A stretch of 64,000 nucleotides of DNA from Alentia gelatinosa (lineage: Eukaryota; Annelida; Polychaeta; Phyllodocida; Polynoidae): assembly GCA_950022655.1 (NCBI GenBank), contig OX465580.1:43770028-43834027 (forward strand). The letters run 5' to 3'. Made by a program: the position numbers and the translations under genes. Shown here piece after piece: positions 1-11,957 of this stretch (position 1 is its first letter; each line of letters begins with the position of its first letter). Below the pieces are notes generated by a model. The model ran no database searches, was not told the origin of the DNA, and was given only the letters and a program-made list of their open reading frames with translations.

Positions 1-278
1 ATTTCATAGACGGACCAAAAATATCTGAAGTGCAGGTATGTTTTGGCCAAGCTGAAAAATGTCTCTGGGTGCCTCTTTAGTTCTGTAAGAGAGGCTCCGT
101 TAAGACTTTCGATAAATTCCATGATATTTTCAAATTTCCTCAGCTCAAACATTTTTACGATGATGGGTTTCACAATTTTGAAGTTATCAGGTGTTAGTGC
201 CTGGTTTGGTAGGCGTTCCCATGTTGACATGATACATTGCAACTGATCGTTCTCTTGATTTTGCTTCAATGTATCCAT
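1..278 (-). CDS. Partial coding exon, unknown protein
   Basis: The minus strand is open from an ATG at 278-276 to the window edge (about 92 codons). The composition is ordinary for a soluble protein: N-terminal MDTLKQNQENDQLQ, then amphipathic segments such as FELRKFENIMEFIESL and a tail containing FFSLAKTYLHFRYFW. The reading looks coding because it has no stops, balanced residues and helical periodicity; the plus-strand frame here is shorter and odd. I do not recognise the family. The helical, leucine- and lysine-rich pattern could suit a repeat-helix scaffold. The real 5' boundary could lie at a splice site above 278, and the 3' end is outside the window. Confidence 0.4.
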   Translation of the reverse strand, partial: MDTLKQNQENDQLQCIMSTWERLPNQALTPDNFKIVKPIIVKMFELRKFENIMEFIESLNGASLTELKRHPETFFSLAKTYLHFRYFWSVYE

Positions 279-308
279 ATCTGAGGCCCAATTCTGACGC
301 CACGCGCC

Positions 309-551
309 AGTCACTTTCAAGTCGATACAATTGTATCAAAATATAACAAAGCCAATGATCAAATTAAAGAGCATGTGTCGACAATGTATCCATTTTGGCC
401 CTTTACAAAACTTCAACAGGAGTTTCATACACACAGTTTGAGAGAAATGAAGAGGTTCCTTGGGGAAGTTGATGGACCTGTCAAATACACATTAGAGCAG
501 ACGATCAATCCACGAACTGGTTCTAAAATCACGACACTCGCGTTCACATAG
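309..551 (+). CDS. Coding exon, unknown protein, C-terminal
   Basis: A plus-strand frame runs 80 codons from just after an acceptor-like CGCCAG (ends 310) to TAG at 549-551. It reads SHFQVDTIVSKYNKAND, then YPFWPFTKLQQEFH and EVDGPVKYTLEQTINP. The codon mix is coding-like, and the only in-frame ATGs (first at 384) are internal, so it is better read as a last exon than a whole gene. It lies 31 bp from the minus-strand exon and points away from it. I do not recognise the family. It could be a fragment of a host gene or of an unlisted mobile element. Confidence 0.35.
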   Translation, partial: SHFQVDTIVSKYNKANDQIKEHVSTMYPFWPFTKLQQEFHTHSLREMKRFLGEVDGPVKYTLEQTINPRTGSKITTLAFT

Positions 552-1465
552 ATTGGGCCTGTTCGGAAACTATATCAGTGTTCTGCAACGTTCTAAATTA
601 TGAATACACACTATTTGTCGAATACCTTTAACAGTTTAACAGTATTCTATCAGCAAAGAAAATGATGATGCCTAATCAGTATTTATAAGAGAACAGGAAG
701 AAAGAAACAGAGACATTAAAGACCGACAATAAAGAAACTCAAAGTGGGAGGGGTCAAACAAAACACATAAAACAACACTATATCATAGTCAGTGGATCAC
801 CGTTGGGGGCAACACATATTCAATCGCACGAGAATTGCATGAAACACAGCTGTCGTTGAAATTATTGCCCTGGGATTATTGAGCTGTGGCATAGGCCTTT
901 TCACACTGGAAGACTGTCGCACCAATATCCAAATAGTGGGGTATTAAAGTTCAGCCAGACACAGACGCCTTTTATTTCACGAACGCACCGACGTTTTATC
1001 TGGAATTTCAAAGCCACTCAACTGGCCATTCACGACCTTGTATTTTTATTACAATTAATCACGTGGCCTATGTCGCATCATACATACAACAATGGTCCTC
1101 GTCTCAGACCTCGTCTTGATGATTTACTTGGAATCTGACGTGAATTTCAATTGATAACCTTTATTGTATTCTATTCATTTCATGGTTTAAAATAACGGTA
1201 GAAATATTATATATATATTACCATGGACAGTGTATCTCTGGGAACGGGCCGTAGATCAATAAAATAAGAGTGTGAGGGTGGCGCCGATGTATATATGCCG
1301 CACCTGGCCGACAGCGACTGCGGCGCCGTGTAGTGGCCAAAACGTTAAAAGCTATATTTGTCTTTAAATAAGAATCTTATTTTAGGTATTAATGACAGGG
1401 GTCTCCATATATACCTCTCCCTCATTTGGTATACCTCTGATACACCAGGGGGCGACTCCTAATTA
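552..1465. other. No gene seen
   Basis: No coding-like frame, paired repeat or recognisable element was found here. The sequence is AT-rich with scattered GC-rich words around 1280-1330. Confidence 0.4.
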
Positions 1466-2443
1466 AGCCTGTATTCCACCAACAAGACAAAAACGTTGTA
1501 CAGCGCCCGTATGGCGGTTGCTGGCAGATCTGCTCTATTTTAATCATCTGTCGGGTTGGTGGAAGCACACACCAGACATTTCAGCAGACGTCTGCTCTCT
1601 TGCCAGACGTTTCAACAGATATCTGCTCTAAGTTTTGACGTCTGTTGGAGGATATTGGGGGTCGTTGGAGCATCTGGCAGGACAGCCAGTTGAAATGCGC
1701 TTCCACCAACCAGATTTTTTCAGGCGATATCCCAACCGATACTCCAATAACCCTCCAAAAGACAGAATTTGCCCATATAGTGAAAAACTGATTTATTAGG
1801 TTTTTATCGGCTAGAATTGGGCATCTGGCCGATGCATTTGAAGATTACGACACCCGCCCACGGGCTCTGCCGGGAGTTGCAGCGAGGGAACGCCGCCAAC
1901 ATAGCGCGAGCGATACCGGAAACCGCAAACGGACATAGAAAATTCCGACACTATTGGTATTTTCGGCAGAATCCTAGCACCATAGTGTGCCATACACATT
2001 CATAACATCAATCCTTATCTTTATTTACCTTCATTGTTTGGTTTACCACAGTATTTTGCAGTTATTTGACGATCTCTCGAATTTCCTGTACCAAATCCAA
2101 CATAGCGGCACACTGCTCTGCTTCATACGCAGATTTCGTGGGTTTGGAGCGTCATAGTGTATTGCCGCATGTGGCGCCGCCTATCGGGGAACTCGATTAC
2201 TACATAAAAATGTGGCTAACGTCCACCAGTCGGCGCCACGGCTGGGGCGTCGGCTAGGATCTGCTGGAACTTCAAACTCACCAGACGCTCGTATGGCGAC
2301 GGCATGAGCGTCTGTTAGGGGTTTTGGTGGAGCAGCGACGCATTTTGAAGCAATTTGGCCAGACGTTTCAGCTGACATCTGTCGAAAAGTCGGCTGGAAC
2401 GTCTTTTTGCTCAGAAAAAGCGGTTGTTTGGTGGAATCGGCCC
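1466..2443. mobile_element. Non-autonomous TIR element (TTCCACCAA ends)
   Basis: The left end carries GTATTCCACCAAC (1471-1483) and the right end the inverted form GTTTGGTGGAATCGGCCC (2426-2443). Related inverted words (TTGGTGGAAG near 1556, CTTCCACCAACC near 1700) and repeats of CAGACGTTTCA and GACGTCTG lie inside, so the ends are internally duplicated. No transposase frame is present. The TIR is imperfect and no clean TSD could be fixed, so the superfamily is open. Confidence 0.4.
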
Positions 2444-2469
2444 ATTACAGATGCGCAGGTTCAGGTGTT

Positions 2470-3085
2470 CTTCTTAAATAATCAGAATAAAGATACAAGC
2501 ATAATTCAAACGGTTTTTTAAAAGGCCTGTAATAACTCTAATCTAAGGAGACTATATAACAATGCTGAGACATTTTGAGATTTTGAAATCATAGGATACT
2601 TTTGATACTATATTAAACCAGGCCAGTCTCAAATGATATCACACAGTAGTAACAAAAAGTTTCCCATTTTTCTCAGATACTTAGAATAAAGATAGAGGCA
2701 CAATTCAAAGTCTTCCAGAAAGACCTGTAAAAACTATTTTGTAAGGGCTAGGTCTCATAAGGCCGGGACATTTTAAGATTTTCATCTCAGGGGATACTTT
2801 TGAAGTTTTTTTATGTCAGGCACCAGTCGCAAACACTGTCATTCTGTAGTGACAAAAAGTTTGCCATTTTTCTCAGATACTTAGAATAAAGATAGATGCA
2901 CAATTCAAAGTCTCCCAGAAAGACCTGTAAAAACTATTTTGTAAGGGCTAGGTCTCATAAGGCCGGGACATTTTAAGATTTTCATCTCAGGGAATACTTT
3001 TGATGTTTTTTTTATGTCAGGCACCAGTCGCAAACACTGTCATTCTGTAGTGACAAAAAGTTTGCCATTTTTCTCAGATACTTAT
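2470..3085. repeat. Tandem array, about 200-bp unit, three copies
   Basis: The word CAGATACTTAGAATAAAG recurs at 2674 and 2874, with a diverged first copy near 2470 and a final CAGATACTTA at 3075, giving a 200-201 bp period. Copies two and three are nearly identical across GGCACCAGTCGCAAACACTG; copy one is much more diverged. No coding role is evident. Confidence 0.75.
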
Positions 3086-3199
3086 GCAGTGGTTGCTGCC
3101 GAGCTACATCGGAAGGTCTACTCTGGTATACTAGTTCCCGGCAATATTCCACCCTACGCACAATTGCGTAGGTCTGTTCGGTTTTCGAAAAGTAGGAGC

Positions 3200-3690
3200 T
3201 AATAAAGTAACACAAAACACAACTCCACACCTATAATAAACAACAGGTTGTTTATTCAATAACTATCCGAAGTCATCCCAGAAGATCACTTCTCCAGTTC
3301 CAGTACCCTGACACAAGGTGCCAGGTAACACCAGAGAGGCTAATCTGAAAGACCGAAGTCCAAGACTCACCTAACTGTCAGAAGGGTTCAGAGAATCCAA
3401 CCAATTTGAGGGCCCAAGGGTCTGCTCCTTTCAGAGAGATGCGCGAGGACAGCCTGTCGACCCACTGTGAGCCAGGAGTATATATACTCTGAGTAACTTA
3501 ACCCTGGTCCCCGCCACGCCACTCTAGTGTGCGGCATTGCCTGGAATTACTGCACAGCGGGGATTGACTCTGTGCACCACCTTCCGAGGAATGGACAAAA
3601 CACTAAAAGGTGGAACCGTGCAGCCATTGTGCTGCTAGGGGACTTCCCGGTAAAAATTACTTCCCAAATCTAGCAGTTCTGTTCAGTTTA
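3200..3690 (-). repeat. Possible 3' LTR of the decayed Gypsy
   Basis: On the minus strand this stretch lies just downstream of the ORFs and holds an AATAAA hexamer (complement at 3251-3256) inside GAATAAACAACCTG. That arrangement is typical of an R/U5 region. No second copy exists near the 5' side, so TG...CA ends could not be confirmed. Confidence 0.3.
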
Positions 3691-3849
3691 CTCTCTTGCC
3701 TTCTGACGTTCCCCAGAATTCACCGATACCAGTAAAAAAGAAAGTGGATTGTAAAAATGGAGAGAATAAAAGTAGGAAGATATGACATTTAGGATAGAGG
3801 AAGAATATTATAGTAATAAAAAGAAGGACTAGCCTCGCTATCACCTTCA

Positions 3850-5441
3850 TGACAACATGATCATATTCACCCTTCTTGTGCTGGGGAGCGCTGACTTGAG
3901 CATTGGGTGGGGAACACTCGTCAGCCATGGACCTACAGTGGTCAGCCCAGGCTGACAAGCACCCTGCCTCCAGCTTTTCTGGGTGTTCCTGGATGATGGC
4001 TCCCGGCAGGTGAGGTTCCTCTTATCCAGAGTTTCTTGAGTTTCTAGCTTGGCGGGCCCACCAGCGTTTGGACCCGGTGGGTGCCGGGCTTCCCACTGTT
4101 CCATTCTGGAACCATTTGGTTCTGACATTGTGGTTCTTCCTTCCCACGGGAGGTTTCAATGGGCAAAAAGCCATGACATCTCCATCCACAGTGTGGTTTA
4201 CGACCCCAGCTGTACTGGTCCAATCTCAGTATGGAATCGAGTACCGGTTCCAGCCAACGGGACTGAAACTTACTTTCTCCTACTCAAATCAGGGAACTCG
4301 GTTCTGGCAAGCTCAGCAAGTCATGTCTATACCGGGATATAGCATGACGTTACTGTTACAAGACTGTTGCAAGAGAGTTGCAACTTACAACAGACTTGCA
4401 ACAGTCTTACAACGGTCTTGCATCAGTCTTACAACATGACATCTCTATCCACAGTGGACAGTGGTATGCCTGGCATACTGAGCCTGTGTAGCGTAGGTAG
4501 GTAAAACCCTAGGAATATGCAGTGGTGACCGTTCCTGAAATGGTGCCAGGCATAAGTAATTTTGGCTTTCACCAACTTATCATGCTTCATTGGAGCCACG
4601 CTCTGGACCAAGACCCAGTCAATGTACCAGTCATTGGGAGAACCTTCATCCTGAAGCCATCCCTCATCGTCCGAGGTTCCATCCGGGCCGACTTTACTGT
4701 GGATGTAATGCCAGTTCCAGTGACAAAGATCTTTGAGGCAAGTGAACATCTTGCCTACTAAAGAGGCAGGCAGCTGACAAGCTGCCGCTCTTTTCCCAGC
4801 CCGCTTTATGCCGGGCTGGAAATCTTTGTCCTCAGAGCCTGATTTGGAAAGGGGTTAATCCTGATCCATCTCCGTACCCCAACAGACCACTCTTCTGCCC
4901 GTGGCACCCAAGGTGCTTGATGCGGAATCTGCAGACTTTCCAGCAGAGGCCTGAGCTATGGGTTTGTCCGAGCCTTTCGACCCGGCCCCCTTTGACACTC
5001 CCTTTTGCTTCCCAGACTTGGTTTTCACCTTGCCCAGGTTGCTCGAGGTTGCCCCCTCTTCCTGTCCCTTGAACTGCTCCGCCGTTGCCAGGGGGGTAGC
5101 CACCTTCTTGGCTTCTTTGGCTGCCTGGGGTCCAGCAGCACGGCGAAGCCACTTCCATTGCTGCTTCGTCAGCTGTGGGTCAGTCATGGTGACATCCCTG
5201 GACCCTGAGGCTTCGGTTTTGTCTCCTTCTTCCCTGGTTCGGACTTAGCTGGCTGTGACACCGGTTTCTTGGCCTTCCTGGACTTCTCTGTTGTGGTAAC
5301 AGAGTCGCCCCCAACCGACGAGTCAGTCTCCATGGGCTGCTCAGTCTCTGTACCAGCCCCTGCCCCACCCGGGATCCCTGCCAAGATATGTTCCAGGCTC
5401 TGGGTGCTAACCACTGGGCCTGGAACCTGTGACTCGACCAA
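3850..5441 (-). CDS. Unrecognised ORFs downstream of Gypsy pol
   Basis: Three successive minus-strand frames lie between pol and the putative 3' LTR. ORF 5441-5184 is Pro/Ser/Lys-rich and ends in ATGA, where its TGA overlaps the ATG of ORF 5187-4855, which is Lys/Ala/Ser-rich (QQWKWLRRAAGPQAAKEAKK). ORF 4749-4429 has a different character: Trp/His/Cys-rich with HWNWHYIHSKVGPDG and DDEGWLQDEGSPNDWYID. ORF 4128-3847 is less convincing. They may be a third ORF of the element. I do not recognise any domain and no envelope-like membrane segment is visible. Confidence 0.35.
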
Positions 5442-6269
5442 CTGTCTTGGTGGACCAGGCGGGAGGGCACGGCCTAGCCTCGGTGTATCAGATTCTGAGT
5501 CAGTTGCTTTCCCCTTAGTTACTTACAAGGTGTCAGGGTCACTAGGGGCCGCTGGCCGAAGCCGAGCCCTTCTCCTGATGCACTGGAGAAGTGTCCAGCT
5601 GAGGCTACCTTGGGCAACTTCCCGTCCTTGCTTTTGACCTGTTCGGGGCGTCCCTCTCGGGTTTCATCAGACTCATCCCCTTACAAATCACAATCATCAT
5701 CTGAACCGATGAGCAAAGCATCATCGTCCAGATCTGCCCTGTGCTCAGTCGAAGCTGAGGATCTGGGCAGGCCTCTCGGAGACTGGGTCTCTGCCACTCA
5801 CCCTCGCCCGCAGGGGTATGGCCAGCCATGTTGCTGTGGCCCGACTCTTGTGGTGCTCGGCACCACTCCAAACTTCAGAGTGAAGCTTCCCTAAAAACAG
5901 GGCCTTATATACTCCAAAGTGACCCAGATCTAAGGAGGTCTGGCCAATCAAGCATGTCGAGACATCTCATGTTGAGCGTCTCAACTCCTCACACCTCCAG
6001 TGCTTTGAAACAGGGATCTCCCTACTGTACTGGGCTTCCGTCATGTTGACAGGCCTTTGCCGCCCGGCTTCCCGGCACTTTGAACCTGGGCCCTCCCTAC
6101 TTTCCAGGTCGGACCTGTGAACAGTGACACATCCTGCGTTGGCGTGCAGTGTGAAACTTCAAAGCCCGGAACCTTCACGCCTCCCCTCCCATGTCCTCAG
6201 TCGAGACCCATGACATTTGTAACGACTTCTAGACCACTCTATCACGACTGTCATTTCTGACAGAACCTA

Positions 6270-9021
6270 AATGATTCTGAATGGCCCATCCCAGTTAGGA
6301 GTGAGTTTAACATTTACCTATGCGGCTTCAGACCAACATCATGGCCGGTCTTCTGCCACTCTGCAGCTTTCTCCAGGTTCCGTCTTGCAAGGTAGTAACC
6401 CTCTACAAAACCTATAGGACATGGATCATCTGTGCACATTCCAGGCACCCCATAGACAATGTCAGCGAGCATCACTATCTCCTCGCCAAAGACAAGCAGA
6501 TTAGGTGAACATCCCGTGCCGTTATAGGCATGTGCTATAAAAGGAGCTAGCTAATCCCAGTTCTTACAGTAGTCATCAACCAGAGTCTGAAGACACTGAA
6601 TCATTGGGGATGATATGGATTTGTATGTGTCTTTTTAATCTCCAGTATCCTACACATTTCTTTCCAGATCTGATATTCCTGTCCCTGGTCGGAATGTAGA
6701 ACACTCAGAGTTCCAAAAGGCAAAATCCAGTTTTTCACTAAAGCTGCTGTCCTAGATGAGCTGCGCTCCGGTGCTCATGGCACACGGTCATCAATCCGGA
6801 ATGTAACTCCCACGGGACCACTAACTGCAAAGTACGCTTTAGCAGCTGCAGCATAGTTCTCCAACAGTATAGTAAACCATCCCAGACCTCTAGCTCTTTC
6901 CACTGACCACAGAGATTTTGAAACTCCCAGTTTTCAATCAAGAGTTCTGCTCCCTTAGGCTGGTGGAGCCCATTGGCTACCAGTTTACACAAATCAAGGT
7001 CAGTCTGTTGACTTTCCTTGATCTGTTCTAGTGTCCATTGATAGTTCCAGGGTGTCTTTACCTGCTTAGAATGTAGAGCAGCTATTACAGCCCTATGCTC
7101 GCCACAGTCCTGACAATCTGGACATCCACATTTCCGTACTGGTCTCTGAGAGAGACAATCTGCATTAATGTGGGACTTTCCAGCTAAATGTTCAATCTGG
7201 CAGTTAGTCAATCCGAACTCGGAAAGTGCTGCCAGCCAACGTCCAATCATTCCCTCAGCATCTAAAATTAAAGAGCCATTTCAGAAATGAATGGTCTGTA
7301 CATAAGATAAAATCTCCACCTAAAAGGAAGTGTCGATACTTTCTTACATACACCACTACAGCTAAGAGTTCCCTCTTAGTAGTACAGTAGTTCCGCTGGC
7401 TTCTGCTCAAGCTGTTGCTGCCGAAAGCTATTGGAACTTCTATACCATATTTGACAAAAAGCTGCTCCTATACTCTTGTTACTGGCGTCAGTATCAAGTA
7501 TGAACCGACCCTGGGGCAGAGGGTATCTAAGAACAGGAGTCTCCGTGAACTTTTTCTTTAATCCCAGAAAAGCGTCTTCAGCCGACGGAGTCTATTTGAT
7601 CTCCTTTGACTTCCCTGCTTTGTCCAGAACTACATACTGTTGCAATGAATGTGCAATTTCCAAGAAACCCGTGATAAAATTGCGGTAGTACCAACAAAAT
7701 CCTAGGAAAAATCTTTTATATTCTGGGGGCATGGCCATTTTGCCACGACCTCCAAATTGGATGGATCTGCCCAGATTCCTTCTCCAGAAACTATCTATCC
7801 ACAGACTTTCGGAACAGTTTACATTTCTGAGGTTTGAGCTTCAAGCCATAGGACCGGATCCGCTCAAATATCTCCCTAAGGTTCTCCAGACAATCAACAT
7901 AATTCTTTCCGAAGATGATTATGTCATCTAGGTAAACCAAACATTTCTTCCATTACAAGCCATGCAACATCTGATCCATCTTGGATTCAAATGTCGCTGG
8001 GGCATTACAAAGCCCAAATGGCATTATGGTAAACGTGTAAAGCCCTTGAATGGTAAATGCTGTTTTGGGCTGTTCCGCACTATTCATCTTCACCTGCCAA
8101 TATCCAGATTGGAGATCCAGAGTACAAAACTACTGGTTCACACCCAAAGAGTCGAGACTCTGATTGATCCAGGGTATTGGATAGGCATTCTTTCAGGTGA
8201 TACCATTTAGTTTCCTATAGTCGATACAGAACCGGCAAGTACCATCCTTCTTCGTAACCATTACCACAGGACTTGCCCACAGGCTTGTGCTGGGAACAAT
8301 TACTTTCTGGCTAACCATCTTTTCCATCTCCTCCTCTAATGCTTCCCGTTTTACTGGGGGTAGCCGACAATAAGGCAGATGGAATGGTATATGACCTTCC
8401 GTGTCAATCCTGTGTTCCACCCGGTCAGTGCGTCCCAAAGGGTCTCCTGGATGGGTGAAGATTGTCTCCATTTCCTTCAGAAGCATCCTCAACTCTTGTC
8501 GTTCCCCACTGCTAAGTGTGTCTGCCGACAGAGCTAAGGCTTCCAGAGTTTCATGCAGTTCCTCCTGGACCGGAGTGTGATCCGTTCCGGAGTCTACCGC
8601 ACACACTCTCACTTCCTCCAAATCAGTTCCTTTGAAGTCCGAATGCCCTGGGTCGGATGTGATATCCATCCTGTTCAACTCAGACAATGGAATAGGTGTG
8701 ACTCCCTGCTCAGCCCAACGTATCACCTTTCCTCAACCGAATCATCCTGGAGGTATGATTACTGATGGGAACTGATCCATCTCTAGCACTGCTGATCAAA
8801 GTGTCCCAGGCCTGCACTTCCTTTTCAGGAAACAGTTCCGGGTTTGGCTCGAACAATGCATCCTCATGCAGCAAGTCGCCTTTCCCAGCTATCAGGACGT
8901 TAGTCATCTGCTGTAGAGCAATACTTACTGTATGTCTGATGGTCACCACAGAGGATATCCGTTGACAACTACATTCCAACTCCATTAACTCAGGGTATTT
9001 GAGACAGAGTTGCATGTCCAT
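6270..9021 (-). pseudogene. pol: Gypsy pol remnant (RT, RNase H, integrase)
   Basis: Reading down the minus strand: 9021-8710 is the spacer before RT; a frameshift near 8720 leads into 8726-8193, which holds the RT fingers with PVVMVTKKDG and CRFCIDYRKLN. The RT palm core is VYLDDIIIFG, with its YLDD codons at about 7931-7920. The RNase H start LDTDASNKS lies near 7490. RNase H tail and the integrase zinc-binding start occupy 7250-6738 (IEHLAGKSHINADCLSQRP). The integrase then jumps to LHSDQGQEYQ near 6690, which skips the first catalytic Asp region (a deletion of roughly 300 bp by comparison with the family). Later frames carry many stops. Confidence 0.8.
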
Positions 9022-9025
9022 GATA

Positions 9026-9590
9026 TTACTATATAACCACGTTTATATAAATATAAATTACAACCAATGATATAATCACAATTATTCACTGCGGTCTGGA
9101 GTTTGTTGTTTGGCGTCACACCCACTCTTCCAGGTTACCCGGTAACTGATTCGGTTACAGTAGTTTATTTGGCGATGCTTGTCTATTTAAATTGTTTATT
9201 TCCCGTGTATCTGCTTAACCGAGAACATCATTTTAATATGACCCATTTTCAAGAAACCTGAGGAACCCCTGATTTCAGGTTCACCATGTTGTAACTCATT
9301 CAATTACCCATTTAGTTAGCTACCCATTTCTTTTTTCATCATGTAGATATCACTGAGCGCTAAAATGCCATATATAGTTTTATGTTGGTCAATGCATTAG
9401 AAGAGACAATATGGTTGAAAAACCACCCATTTTTCACTATTTTGTTGTTGCCATAAACATGTACACACACAAATTATAAATACAAAGGATATTTTCCACT
9501 CTAAAATTTATCTCAACTCATCTGCCTCATGGCAGACAATATATTTGAAGTGAAAATTTAAAAAATGTATGCACTTTTATCTTGGCTAAA
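9026..9590. other. No gene seen
   Basis: AT-rich sequence without a coding frame or clear repeat pairing. The edge of the Gypsy remnant is at about 9025. Confidence 0.35.
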
Positions 9591-11580
9591 ATGTCCATCA
9601 TCTTTACGTCGCCATTTTTCTCTATCACATTGAATAGTGAAAAAATGGTTATTTAGCATGCATTTTAATTCTTAAGGTGTATGATATGGGGAAAAAGAAT
9701 CATAAGAAAAGAATTATGGACTCCAGAAATGCCAATATCCTGTAAAGTCCTTATGGCTAAAAAATGCTCATCTTTATGTGGCCCCCTTCAGCAATGTCAG
9801 AAGCAAAGAAAAAAGTTTTTGATATTAAATTTTTTTTTTAGAAAATTAGAAAATATGTTCCCCTTCTCTGTCCATTTTTCCCTACAAGTTCCATACATTT
9901 TATTTAGTGAAAACAGGCAGAAAACTGTGGCGAGGTAAAGATGATATGTAGTTCATCTTTACGTCGCCAGTTGGCAGCATGAGTTTTTTAACCTCACTGC
10001 TAGAGGACTTGAGCTACTTCAGATGTAAGCGTGTGCACACTATCACATGGTTCTTCTTCACCGAAGCAGGACAATCGACGGGTGAGTTTTTCATATGCTC
10101 TCTTGAAAATGTGATAAATATGTCCATAAGCATGATTAGTTTGGTCAAATCAGTCCTGTAAGAAAGTCAGTCAGATACATGTTCACATTGTGCATGCATT
10201 TAAAATGTATTTGAACCTCTGATCAAACTTTGTTAATAATTACTGGCACCTGATCGGTGATAGAAGCTAGATTGTGTCCATTTTGCACCGTGCTACCTAA
10301 GACAAAATGGCGACGTAAAGATATATGTTCTTAACCAGGTCTTTTGATGGTGAAGGAAACAATTCTTGTATGGAGAAACAATAGGAAATATCAGATCTTT
10401 CGTCTCTTCATATAGTTTTGTGGATATGTTGGTTTATATCATGAAATTAATGGTAGGATTGATGACTTCAATGTGCTACGTAAAGATGTTTTTACCCAGC
10501 TACATAAAGATGTTTCAAGTGATTACCGTTCATTCCGATATGATAGAAACATGTTATAATCAATGTCTATGGTAACATTAGACAGTGTGCTCACTTATTT
10601 TTATCTGATATCATCTAGTGAAATTATGAATATGCTATTTTTTCTGTTAAAACATTATGCTACGTAAAGACAAAAATGTGCGACGTAAAGATGTTCTACG
10701 TTTGTTTGCCTAATCTAGTCTTCTATGAACTTTCATATAGAACAAAACAATATGAAATAACAGATTTGGTACAAGTATATATACTTGAAGAGAATATATT
10801 CCTAATTTCTCATTTTTTCCTGTATTTTTGTTGCAGTCCCTTGGTGGTGTGTCCATAAGCATGATTAGTTTGGTCAAATCAGTCCTGTAAGAAAGTCAGT
10901 CAGATACATGTTCACATTGTGCATGCATTTAAAATGTATTTGAACCTCTGATCAAACTTTGTTAATAATTACTGGCACCTGATCGGTGATAGAAGCTAGA
11001 TTGTGTCCATTTTGCACCGTGCTACCTAAGACAAAATGGCGACGTAAAGATATATGTTCTTAACCAGGTCTTTTGATGGTGAAGGAAACAGTTCTTGTAT
11101 GGAGAAACAATAGGAAATATCAGATCTTTCGTCTCTTCATATAGTTTTGTGGATATGTTGGTTTATATCATGAAATTAATGGTAGGATTGATGACTTCAA
11201 TGTGCTACGTAAAGATGTTTTTACCCAGCTACATAAAGATGTTTCAAGTGATTACCGTTCATTCCGATATGATAGAAACATGTTATAATCAATGTCTATG
11301 GTAACATTAGACAGTGTGCTCACTTATTTTTATCTGATATCATCTAGTGAAATTATGAATTGCTATTTTTTCTGTTAAAACATTATGCTACGTAAAGACA
11401 AAAATGTGCGACGTAAAGATGTTCTACGTTTGTTTGCCTAATCTAGTCTTCTATGAACTTTCATATAGAACAAAACAATATGAAATAACAGATTTGGTAC
11501 AAGTATATATACTTGAAGAGAATATATTCCTAATTTCTCATTTTTTCCTGTATTTTTGTTGCAGTCCCTTGGTGGTGTGA
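9590..11580. repeat. Cluster of ACGTAAAGAT / ATCTTTACGT words
   Basis: CATCTTTACGTCGCC or its complement appears near 9598, 9953, 10310, 10478, 10662 and 10679, with variants at 9774 and 10498, and again in the duplicated copy. The same word returns at 22575, 22915 and 22935, beyond the DDE-like gene. These may be subterminal motifs of one large element spanning roughly 9.6-23 kb. Confidence 0.5.
10121..11578. repeat. Recent tandem duplication, 729-bp unit
   Basis: The block TGTCCATAAGCATGATTAG...CTTGGTGGTGT occurs at 10121-10850 and again at 10850-11578. I saw only two differences: one substitution (AACAATTC/AACAGTTC) and a 1-bp deletion (GAATATGC/GAATTGC). Each copy ends in an acceptor-like TTTGTTGCAG followed by an exon-like start. 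Each copy also carries several ACGTAAAGAT words. Confidence 0.9.
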
Positions 11581-11957
11581 GGAGCCTTTTTATTTTAAAG
11601 TAAGTGATATTTAACCCTTTCGCGCCGGGTGATGCCTTGAGGCATCAACCGGGTGTGGCTGGGTGATGCCTCAAGGCATTATTTCTCCGAGATTTGCGAA
11701 AACAGTATTTATATATAGAAATAATGGATGAACTAACATGATTTTTTCACAGAATGTGCAGAGGACATGGATATTAATAAAAATGTATCGGAAAAAAAAA
11801 GAAAAAAAGATCACGTGACCTGACATTCGATTTATTGCGCGAAATATAAACAACAGACGACAACCGGGAAAAAGTGTCACTCCTGCCGTCAACATGGCGG
11901 AGTGTGACTGGTCAGGAGACGACGCCAACTAGGAAGATGAGCTTCCATTGAGTACCC

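Larger units (their letters stand above)
3090..9025 (-). mobile_element. Decayed Gypsy-type LTR retrotransposon
   Basis: A minus-strand pol remnant (RT, RNase H, integrase, 9021 to 6270) is followed downstream by unrecognised ORFs (5441-3850) and an LTR-like region with a TTTATT poly(A) complement (3251-3256). No gag, protease or 5' LTR is seen above 9025, where the sequence turns abruptly AT-rich, so the copy is 5'-truncated. Several frameshifts and a missing integrase segment show it is dead. Boundaries are approximate. Confidence 0.7.

Noticed and set aside
4068..5894. Several plus-strand ORFs of 90-123 codons
   Set aside because: Low-complexity complements of the minus-strand Gypsy ORFs; no domains.
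10366..11304. Identical 69-residue plus ORF present twice
   Set aside because: Explained by the recent 729-bp tandem duplication of non-coding sequence.
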